Positions 7,070-13,504 of a stretch of DNA of 20,601 bases are shown in pieces. The notes below the pieces were generated by a model. That model made no database searches. It was not told where the DNA came from and saw only the letters and a list, made by a program, of their open reading frames with translations. Positions within the stretch are counted from its first letter, which is position 1. Every line of letters starts with the position of its first letter. Origin of the DNA: a virus; the IMG/VR virus record IMGVR_UViG_3300048032_000107, positions 1 through 20,601 of that record; one strand, given 5' to 3'. Made by a program: the position numbers and the translations under genes.

Positions 7070-9040
7070 ATGACTGCTAGTAAAATTGTATTAAATGCTG
7101 CCTCTGGTGTAGGTGGTGCTGGCCCTGATGTGAATGAGGTGTTCAGCACTTATTTGTACACTGGTAATAACACTGCCAACAGGGTAATTAACAACGGTAT
7201 TGACCTTGCTGGTGAAGGTGGGATGGTTTGGACAAAGATACGCTATCCAGCAGGTGATCATAATCTATGGACTACAGATATTGGGGCAGGATACCGCTTA
7301 ATACCCAACGGAACAAATTCTAAAATTACTGACAATGGGTTGACTTCTTTTAATAATAATGGATTTACGATACAAGATAACAGTAGTACTAACCCCAACA
7401 ATAATGACATGGCCTCTTGGACATTTCGCAAAGCCCCTAAGTTCTTTGATGTGGTGACATGGACTGGGAATAGCACTGCGGGGCGCACTGTAAGTCACGA
7501 TCTTGGAACAGATGTAGGCTTTATAGCTATAAAATGCACATCAGCTAGTGGGGATTGGATGTCTTGGCACAGGTCTGCAAGTTCTTATGCTGGCCGTGTT
7601 TTAAAACTTAACGCCACAGATGGCGCAACTAATAATTCTTCAATATTTAACAGCACAAACCCTACCTCAACTGAGTTTACTCTTGGTTCAAGTTATGACG
7701 TAAACGGCTCTGGCGCAACATACGTTGCCTACCTATTCGCCCACAATAACGGTGACGGTGAGTTCGGCCCTGATGGTGATGCTGATATTATCAAGTGTGG
7801 TAGTTATACTGGGAATGGTTCATCAAGCGGAGTTGAGGTTGACCTAGGATTTGAACCTCAGTGGGTCTTAATAAAAAGTGCAACTCAAGGCTCAACAAAC
7901 TGGACAATTACCGACACAATGCGGGGTTGGACTGTAGGAAACGGTCAAAATTATGTATACCCAAACTCAAACTCAGCGGAACTTTCAACCACAACCAATC
8001 TGATTGACCCGTTGCCTGATGGTTTTAAGGTGTTTGGTAGTGGCAGTAATTATAATACATCAGGTCAAACCTACATCTACATGGCCATACGCCGTGGCCC
8101 AATGGCAGTGCCTGAGAGTGGAACTGAGGTGTTTGATGTTAGCGTAACTGATTACTCTGCTAATCAAACTATTGCTGCTAATATAGATGTAACCGACACC
8201 TTTATGGTTGGACATCAACCTACAAACAATAACAGTAACGGACTGTATTTGTTCAGCCGCTTAACTGGTAATAAACGCTTGCGAACTGACCAAACATTTT
8301 CAGAAAATGCAGAGTTAGGTCTTTCAGGTTTTGACACTCAGAATGGAGTTGTTGCAGGTTCATCTGATTCAGGCCAAAATGTGTGGAACGCTTCTTTTCC
8401 CTTTATAAAATACTTTATGAAACGTGCGCCTAACTTCTTTGATGTTGTGGCCTACACGGGCAACGCAACAGCAGGACGGGATATACCGCACAATCTTGGT
8501 GTAACCCCTGAAATGATATGGGTTAAGAAACGTAGCTCTGCAACAGATTCTGACTGGGCAGTGTATCACACAGGACTTGCGCAGCCGTATTACTACATTC
8601 GTTTGAACCTATCTAATACTTTCCTCAGTGATCCACAAGCATTTGATTCTGGTAATCACACTGCCACAACTTTTAGTGTTGGATTAAATGCCAGAACAAA
8701 TGGATCATCTGGCGAAGACTACATAGCCTACCTCTTCGCCTCACTAAATGGCATATCCAAGGTAGGTTCAGTAACACACTCAGGAAGCTCTACAGACGTA
8801 GATTGTGGCTTTGCATCAGGAGCTAGATTTGTTCTGCTGAAGCGTACTGACGCAACTGGAGATTGGTATTTCTGGGATACGACAAGAGGTATAGTTTCTG
8901 GCAATGACCCTTACTTAACCCTCAACGGAACTAACCAACCAGAGGTAACTAACACGGATTACATTGATCCATTATCATCTGGCTTTCAAATCTCAGGTGA
9001 CTTTACTGATGGCACATATATCTTCTACGCAATAGCGTAA
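7070..9040 (+). CDS. Six-module tail fibre or receptor-binding protein, cassette A
   Basis: This 656-residue protein is built from six tandem modules of about 100 residues, at roughly 24-120, 125-225, 239-342, 354-453, 456-558 and 564-656. A typical module opens with FFDVV or IIKCGS, then YTGN, a hydrophobic strand with a His-Asn/Asp-Leu-Gly or aromatic-Glu-Pro turn and a Lys-Arg strand. It closes with an aromatic strand such as YVAYLFA, YIYMAIRRG or YIFYAIA. Module 4 is the most degenerate. The pattern resembles a domain of unknown function that I recall from marine phage fibres (DUF7483-like, unverified). It starts 6 bases after the repeat fibre with a poor ribosome binding site, implying coupling. 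It is a full-length paralogue of the gene at 10782-12737. Receptor binding is inferred from locus and architecture; no catalytic motif was seen. Confidence 0.75.
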   Translation: MTASKIVLNAASGVGGAGPDVNEVFSTYLYTGNNTANRVINNGIDLAGEGGMVWTKIRYPAGDHNLWTTDIGAGYRLIPNGTNSKITDNGLTSFNNNGFTIQDNSSTNPNNNDMASWTFRKAPKFFDVVTWTGNSTAGRTVSHDLGTDVGFIAIKCTSASGDWMSWHRSASSYAGRVLKLNATDGATNNSSIFNSTNPTSTEFTLGSSYDVNGSGATYVAYLFAHNNGDGEFGPDGDADIIKCGSYTGNGSSSGVEVDLGFEPQWVLIKSATQGSTNWTITDTMRGWTVGNGQNYVYPNSNSAELSTTTNLIDPLPDGFKVFGSGSNYNTSGQTYIYMAIRRGPMAVPESGTEVFDVSVTDYSANQTIAANIDVTDTFMVGHQPTNNNSNGLYLFSRLTGNKRLRTDQTFSENAELGLSGFDTQNGVVAGSSDSGQNVWNASFPFIKYFMKRAPNFFDVVAYTGNATAGRDIPHNLGVTPEMIWVKKRSSATDSDWAVYHTGLAQPYYYIRLNLSNTFLSDPQAFDSGNHTATTFSVGLNARTNGSSGEDYIAYLFASLNGISKVGSVTHSGSSTDVDCGFASGARFVLLKRTDATGDWYFWDTTRGIVSGNDPYLTLNGTNQPEVTNTDYIDPLSSGFQISGDFTDGTYIFYAIA

Positions 9041-9070
9041 TAATCAAACTCAGACGAAAGGATCAATCAA

Positions 9071-9568
9071 ATGAGTGAATATAGAAACAGAACAACAGGT
9101 GAAGTTAAAACACAAGGGCAATGGCGAGCAGCTAATCCTAATATGTCTTTACCTAAAGTGTGGAACAGTAATGTACTAGATGCACTTAATATAGATGCAG
9201 TGCTACGTAGTCCTGCTGCTACCACTACAGCATATCAAACATCTGTACGTGATGGTGTTGAGCAGGACAGTAATGGTAACTGGGTAGAAAAGTATGTTGC
9301 TCGTGACATGTTTGCTGACACTACAGAAGATGGCGTAACAACCACCAAGGCAGAGCATGAAGCTGCATATCAAGCTACACTAGATGCTAGCACTGCTGAA
9401 GGACATCGTAACACAAGAGCTAGTTTACTTGCTGAGACAGACTTCTATGCTCTGTCAGATGTAACAATGACAGATGCTATGACAGCATATCGTCAGGCTC
9501 TACGTGATCTACCATCACACAGCAATTGGCCTGATCTTGAAGATAGTGATTGGCCTACAAAACCGTAA
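9071..9568 (+). CDS. Tail fibre assembly chaperone-like protein (Phage_tail_APC type)
   Basis: This 165-residue protein ends in a segment typical of the Phage_tail_APC family: RASLLAETDFYALSD (residues 116-130), then YRQALRDLP (140-148), NWP and WP near the end. In that family the pattern is an Arg-rich helix, a Thr/Ser-Asp-aromatic turn, a Tyr-Arg-Gln-x-Leu-Arg-Asp helix and closing Trp-Pro pairs. The N-terminal half (MSEYRNRTTGEVKTQGQWRA) looks like an interaction region seen on other fibre-associated small proteins. The ribosome binding site is AAAGGAT. It sits between the two fibre cassettes, which suits a chaperone or attachment factor serving the fibres. Such proteins are sometimes packaged and sometimes not; the sequence does not decide this. 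Confidence 0.65.
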   Translation: MSEYRNRTTGEVKTQGQWRAANPNMSLPKVWNSNVLDALNIDAVLRSPAATTTAYQTSVRDGVEQDSNGNWVEKYVARDMFADTTEDGVTTTKAEHEAAYQATLDASTAEGHRNTRASLLAETDFYALSDVTMTDAMTAYRQALRDLPSHSNWPDLEDSDWPTKP

Positions 9569-9578
9569 GGATTAACAG

Positions 9579-10778
9579 ATGAGTAAAGCAAGAGATTTAG
9601 CTAACTTGATGTCAACTGGCAATGAGTTGGCAGATGGAAATATTAGTGTTGCTGAAATAAATGACTTAACGGCTACGGCTGCTGAGTTAAATATTATGGA
9701 TGGTGTTACTGCTACTGCAGCAGAGCTAAACTTTGTTGACGGTGTTACATCTAATGTCCAGACACAGGTAGATACTAAGCAACCTTATGCTACAATTGCA
9801 GTTACTGTAGTGAACTCTGGCGGCAATAAGTATGCTCTTGATGGCACTGTACAGCAACTTGCTTTACTTACTCCTTCAACAACATATCGTTTTGATCAGT
9901 CAGATAGTTCTAACTCAGGACATCCCTTACTATTTAGTACAACTTCAAATGGTACACATGGTGGTGGTAGTGCATTTACTACGGGTGTTACTACTGTAGG
10001 TACAGCAGGTAGTGCAGGAGCTTACACACAGATTAAGCTTGAGCAAGACACGCCAAGTACTTTGTATTACTATTGTTCGGCACACTCAGGTATGGGTGGG
10101 GAAGTAAATAAAACTATATCTAAACTATCAGACTTAGGTATTACCTCTACTTCTACTGAGTTAAACATATTGGATGGAGTCACATCTACTGCTGCAGAGC
10201 TTAACATACTTGATGGCGTAACAAGTACAGCAGCAGAATTAAATATACTAGACGGTGTAACAAGTACTGCTGCAGAGCTTAACATCTTAGATGGTGTTAC
10301 ATCTACTGCTGCTGAATTAAATAAATTAGATGGCTTTACAGGTGCAGTAGCAGACCTTAACAGAACAGATGTAACTACTGAAGGAACAACAGAGGCTAGT
10401 AAAGTTGTAACTGCAGATAGTAATGGTGTTGTGACATTTGATAATGGTAAGGTAGAAGAAAGCACTGCAGTTACATCTTCAAGTAATGCAGCTACAATTA
10501 ACTTACGTGACGGTGATAACTTTACCCATACATTGAGCGAGAATGTAACATACACGTTTAGTAATCCTGCAGCGTCTGGTAAGGTATCTGCCTTTACACT
10601 TAAAGTAATACAAGACTCTTCTGCAAGAACAATTACGTGGCCCTCTAGTGTAGATTGGGCGGCAGCTACTGCGCCAACAATAACTGCTACTTCAGGTGGT
10701 GTTGATGTGTTTGTATTTACAACATATGATGGTGGAACTACGTATTATGGATTTACTGCTGGACAGGCAATGGGTTAA
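9579..10778 (+). CDS. Repeat tail fibre with cupredoxin-like domain, cassette B
   Basis: This 399-residue fibre starts MSKARDLANL, carries two TATAAELN units (residues 31-56), a cupredoxin-like domain (about 72-182), five more 13-residue units (189-253) and a C-terminal domain (254-399) closely matching the cassette A fibre, ending GFTAGQAMG. The middle domain has strands around YRFDQSD (103-109), GHPLLFS (114-120) and LYYYCSAHSGMGG (162-174). His115, Cys166, His169 and Met172 match the His, Cys, His, Met ligand order of type 1 copper proteins such as plastocyanin. Cassette A lacks this domain. The ATG follows a TAAGGAT site 10 bases after the chaperone gene. The fibre role is well supported. 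Copper binding is inferred from motif order only. Confidence 0.8.
   Translation: MSKARDLANLMSTGNELADGNISVAEINDLTATAAELNIMDGVTATAAELNFVDGVTSNVQTQVDTKQPYATIAVTVVNSGGNKYALDGTVQQLALLTPSTTYRFDQSDSSNSGHPLLFSTTSNGTHGGGSAFTTGVTTVGTAGSAGAYTQIKLEQDTPSTLYYYCSAHSGMGGEVNKTISKLSDLGITSTSTELNILDGVTSTAAELNILDGVTSTAAELNILDGVTSTAAELNILDGVTSTAAELNKLDGFTGAVADLNRTDVTTEGTTEASKVVTADSNGVVTFDNGKVEESTAVTSSSNAATINLRDGDNFTHTLSENVTYTFSNPAASGKVSAFTLKVIQDSSARTITWPSSVDWAAATAPTITATSGGVDVFVFTTYDGGTTYYGFTAGQAMG
9669..9746 (+). repeat. Two 39-bp TAAELN units before the cupredoxin-like domain
   Basis: Two in-frame units encode TATAAELNIMDGV and TATAAELNFVDGV (residues 31-56). They are variants of the 13-residue unit found downstream at 10143-10337, so the intervening 133 residues interrupt or were joined to the repeat series. 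Confidence 0.88.
9792..10124 (+). other. Cupredoxin-like domain segment within the fibre
   Basis: This encodes residues about 72-182 of the cassette B fibre. It contains a His in a strand preceded by Asn-Ser-Gly (His115) and, about 50 residues later, Tyr-Tyr-Tyr-Cys-x-x-His-x-x-Met-Gly-Gly (Cys166, His169, Met172). In plastocyanin and pseudoazurin the C-terminal ligand loop has the same Cys, His, Met order, with slightly longer His-Met spacing in plastocyanin. An extra His (127) lies in a Gly-rich loop. Confidence 0.65.
10143..10337 (+). repeat. Five tandem 39-bp TAAELN units in the cassette B fibre
   Basis: Five contiguous units encode residues 189-253. The first reads TSTSTELNILDGV, three are exact TSTAAELNILDGV and the last is TSTAAELNKLDGF. 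The number and terminal LNKLDG variant match the cassette A array, so the array was already present before the cassette duplicated. Confidence 0.93.
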
Positions 10779-10781
10779 TAT

Positions 10782-12737
10782 ATGAGCACAGCTAATAAAT
10801 ATATGCAATCCGCATCTGGTGTAGGTGGTGCTGCCCCTGATGTAGATGATGTGTTCAGCACTTATTTGTATGAGGGTAATGGCTCAACTCAAACTATTAC
10901 TAATAATGTAGACCTGTCAGGTGAAGGCGGGTTAGTTTGGATTAAGTCAAGAGCGTGGTCATATCCTCATGGGTTATTTGATACAGAAAGAGGTGCTACA
11001 AAACAATTAAAGTCTTCTAGCACTGTTGCAGAAAGAACTTTATCTACATTACTTACATCCTTCAATAATAATGGGTTTTCTCTAGGGAGTGATAGTGATG
11101 TAAATGGAACATACAGCACTGCAAAATACGCCTCTTGGACATTCCGCAAAGCCGAAAAGTTCTTTGATGTGGTGACATATACTGGGAATGGCACTAATGG
11201 TAGGGCTATCGCACATAATCTAAGTTCTAATGTAGGCTCTGTAATCATTAAAAGGCTAGATGCAACAGAGGCGTGGTACGTGTGGCACAAAGGCTATCCT
11301 TCTGGGTCTTTAAAGCTGAACGAAGATTCTGCTGGATTGTCGTTTGGATTAAACCAATACTTTGGTGGAACGCAGCCTACTAGTTCTAATTTTTATGTTA
11401 GCAGTGATAGTGGTGTAAATAATAATGGCTCAGCCTACGTAGCTTACCTCTTTGCTCACAATAACGGTGACGGTGAGTTCGGCCCTGACGCTGACCAAGA
11501 CATTATCAAGTGTGGTAGTTATACTGGTAATGGTTCTTCTCAGCATATTGATTTAGGTTTTGAACCTCAGTGGGTTTTACTCAAAAGAACAGATGGAAGT
11601 GATGGCACTTTTGACTTTTGGCACCTGACCGACAGTATGCGAGGAATGCCTGTGCTGGATAGCACAAGCGCTGCCCCTGTTTTGCTTACAAATGGTTCAG
11701 ATGCAGAAAGCACTGGGTACTCAAACATAAGGGCTACTGCAAACGGATTTGCTTTCACGCAAGGTAACTCTGGCGAGAACATCAATGGTCACACCTACAT
11801 CTACATAGCCATACGCCGTGGCCCTCTTGCTCCACCTGAGAGTGCGACTGAGGTGTTTGACATTAAAACTTCTGTAAACACTAATCCTGCGTTTACATCA
11901 GATAACGTTATTGATCTAGCAATGTTTACCCATAAAACCTCTAGCGATAATAGATATTGGTCTGCGAGACTAGCGTCTCGTGGGTATCTTTACAGCAACG
12001 CTACTAATGCTGAAGCCACAAACCAACCCACATTTGATTTTGGAGACACACAGTTTGGTCACTATAATGCCACTGGTTTAGGAACTAATTATCTAGGTTA
12101 CTTCTGGAAACGTGCGCCTAACTACTTTGATGTCGTGGCATGGAAAGTAGATGGAACAGGAGATCAAACTATTAACCATAACTTAGGTGTTATTCCAGAG
12201 ATGGTTATACATAAGAATAGGAATGACAGCGGTGGCGGTTCTGGTGACTGGTATATCGCTCACAAGGATTTGTCGGGGTGGGATAGTTCAAATGAAAACG
12301 ACCGACATGTATTAAAGTTTACATCTGCCGCATCAGCTCAACAAGGATACCACAGAGACTTTACTGATACTTCAATAAGACTTCTAAGTAATGGCGCTGG
12401 TGGTTACAACACATCTCACGGCTGCATAGCCTACCTATTCGCAAGCCTAGATGGTGTGTCTAAGGTTGGTTCAGTAACGCATTCTGGAACAACAAACGTG
12501 GACTGTGGCTTCTCCGCAGGTAGCCGCTTTGTTCTTCTGAAGCGCACTGACGCATCTGGAGATTGGTATATTTGGGATAGCACTAGAGGCATTGTGTCAG
12601 GCAATGACCCATACCTACTGCTAAACACAACAGGGGCTGAAGTGACAAACACTGACTACATTGACCCGCTTTCGTCAGGCTTCACAATTACTAGCAGCTT
12701 AACTGCGGGTACTTACATCTTCTACGCAATAGCATAA
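10782..12737 (+). CDS. Six-module tail fibre or receptor-binding protein, cassette B
   Basis: This 651-residue protein is a full-length paralogue of the gene at 7070-9040, with the same six-module plan. Module openings include VFSTYLYEGN (24-33), FFDVVTYTGN (127-136), IIKCGSYTGN (241-250), EVFDIKTSVN (357-366), YFDVVAWKVD (448-457) and KVGSVTHSG (561-569), and the end is again YIFYAIA. Openings and closings are well conserved between the paralogues, while module interiors, for example residues 55-115, 172-212 and 362-435, differ strongly in sequence and length. Conserved frames with variable interiors are what one expects of recognition proteins. It starts 3 bases after the repeat fibre with almost no ribosome binding site, implying coupling. 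No enzymatic motif is visible. Function is inferred. Confidence 0.75.
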   Translation: MSTANKYMQSASGVGGAAPDVDDVFSTYLYEGNGSTQTITNNVDLSGEGGLVWIKSRAWSYPHGLFDTERGATKQLKSSSTVAERTLSTLLTSFNNNGFSLGSDSDVNGTYSTAKYASWTFRKAEKFFDVVTYTGNGTNGRAIAHNLSSNVGSVIIKRLDATEAWYVWHKGYPSGSLKLNEDSAGLSFGLNQYFGGTQPTSSNFYVSSDSGVNNNGSAYVAYLFAHNNGDGEFGPDADQDIIKCGSYTGNGSSQHIDLGFEPQWVLLKRTDGSDGTFDFWHLTDSMRGMPVLDSTSAAPVLLTNGSDAESTGYSNIRATANGFAFTQGNSGENINGHTYIYIAIRRGPLAPPESATEVFDIKTSVNTNPAFTSDNVIDLAMFTHKTSSDNRYWSARLASRGYLYSNATNAEATNQPTFDFGDTQFGHYNATGLGTNYLGYFWKRAPNYFDVVAWKVDGTGDQTINHNLGVIPEMVIHKNRNDSGGGSGDWYIAHKDLSGWDSSNENDRHVLKFTSAASAQQGYHRDFTDTSIRLLSNGAGGYNTSHGCIAYLFASLDGVSKVGSVTHSGTTNVDCGFSAGSRFVLLKRTDASGDWYIWDSTRGIVSGNDPYLLLNTTGAEVTNTDYIDPLSSGFTITSSLTAGTYIFYAIA

Positions 12738-12753
12738 CAAGGACAAAACACTT

Positions 12754-13020
12754 ATGGAAAATGATAGCTGGCACTTAAACAAGTCTGTACCAATTACATT
12801 AATCTTTGGGTTAATTGTTCAAGGTGCAGCTATTGTATGGACAGTTTCTATGATGATGTCTGACATTGAAGATAATTCAGAAGAAATTGTAGCACTAGAA
12901 GAACGTATGGGTAGATTAGAAACATCTGTACATAACCAAGCAGTCTCACTTGCCCGTATAGACGAAAACATAAAAGCAATAAGATCATCAGTAGAAAAGA
13001 TGGCGAATAATGACCAATAG
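12754..13020 (+). CDS. Small single-span membrane protein with coiled coil (holin- or spanin-like)
   Basis: This 88-residue protein has one clear membrane segment (about residues 12-35, with ITLIFGLIVQGAAIVWTVSM). An acidic, heptad-like helix follows from about 36 to 83 (EEIVALEERMGRLETSV and IDENIKAIRSSVEKM). No lipoprotein box or cleavable signal is visible. The layout of an N-terminal anchor plus a coiled coil fits several phage lysis proteins (small holins, or inner-membrane spanins of the Rz type) as well as small virion membrane proteins. It follows the last fibre gene with a CAAGGAC site and precedes a second membrane protein gene and, one gene further, a cell wall hydrolase. A lysis role is therefore plausible but unproven. 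Confidence 0.6.
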   Translation: MENDSWHLNKSVPITLIFGLIVQGAAIVWTVSMMMSDIEDNSEEIVALEERMGRLETSVHNQAVSLARIDENIKAIRSSVEKMANNDQ

Positions 13021-13031
13021 GATTTGCCACA

Positions 13032-13499
13032 ATGATAGAAGTATTAGCTTTAGCAGGTGCAGTTACTAAGATAGCTGGTGCAGTTAGTTCTGCAGTTAAA
13101 GCTGGTAGTGATGTAGCAGACTTATTGCCTCACTTTGGTAAGTTAGCAAAGTTAGATAGTGAGATACAGTTAGCTGAAAAGGGTGCACATAAAGGCCCAT
13201 TAAGTAGACTGAGTTCATCTGAAGAAGAAGGCTTTGCAATAGCACAAGCTAAGATGAAACATAAAGAGTGCATGGACGAGTTAAGATCAGCTTGTCAGTT
13301 GTATGGACCTCCCGGTATGTGGGATTTAGTTGTAAAAGAACAAGCAGCGGCTAGACAAAGGCACAAAGAAGCGTTAGAATTACAAGCAAAGCAAAGAGAC
13401 AGATTGTTCTGGGGTATATCACTAGCAATAGGAATAGTAATATTCGTAGGTGGTTTAGCGGTAATGATCTGGGGTCTTAACGAAGTAGTAAATGGATAA
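13032..13499 (+). CDS. Small protein with C-terminal membrane segment
   Basis: This 155-residue protein begins with a hydrophobic Ala/Gly-rich amphipathic stretch (residues 1-30). It has a charged helical middle with KMKHKECMDELRSACQLYG, a conserved-looking YGPPGMWDLV turn (91-100), a long basic/acidic helix (101-124) and one strong membrane span (about 126-149). I recall related proteins in marine phage genomes but no assigned function. It starts 11 bases after the previous small membrane protein gene, so the two probably work together. Possible roles are a lysis regulator or holin partner, or a membrane-contacting virion protein. The Pro-Pro-Gly-Met-Trp turn is the best handle for family searches. 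Confidence 0.6.
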   Translation: MIEVLALAGAVTKIAGAVSSAVKAGSDVADLLPHFGKLAKLDSEIQLAEKGAHKGPLSRLSSSEEEGFAIAQAKMKHKECMDELRSACQLYGPPGMWDLVVKEQAAARQRHKEALELQAKQRDRLFWGISLAIGIVIFVGGLAVMIWGLNEVVNG

Positions 13500-13504
13500 A
13501 CAAT

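Larger units (their letters stand above)
6212..9040 (+). repeat. Paralogous fibre cassette A
   Basis: This two-gene unit, a repeat fibre plus a six-module fibre separated by 6 bases, is repeated in the same order and orientation at 9579-12737. The junctions also correspond: a Gly-Phe-Thr-x-Gly-Gln-Ala-x-Gly end followed closely by a protein opening with x-ASGVGGAxPDV. The chaperone-like gene lies between the copies. Confidence 0.85.
9579..12737 (+). repeat. Paralogous fibre cassette B
   Basis: This is the second copy of the two-gene fibre unit, with a 3-base junction. Its first gene is 116 residues longer than its cassette A partner, mostly because of the cupredoxin-like segment and two extra repeats. 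Its second gene is within 5 residues of its partner in length. Confidence 0.85.

Noticed and set aside
10070-10555. A 161-codon open frame on the - strand in the cassette B fibre, with a similar one at 6229-6609
   Set aside because: Both are antisense shadows of the 13-residue repeats. Their mutual similarity only reflects the repeats on the + strand.
6212-12737. A diversity-generating retroelement acting on the fibre genes
   Set aside because: No reverse transcriptase and no template/variable repeat pair with A-specific differences was seen. Paralogue differences are spread over all bases. An element outside the window cannot be excluded.
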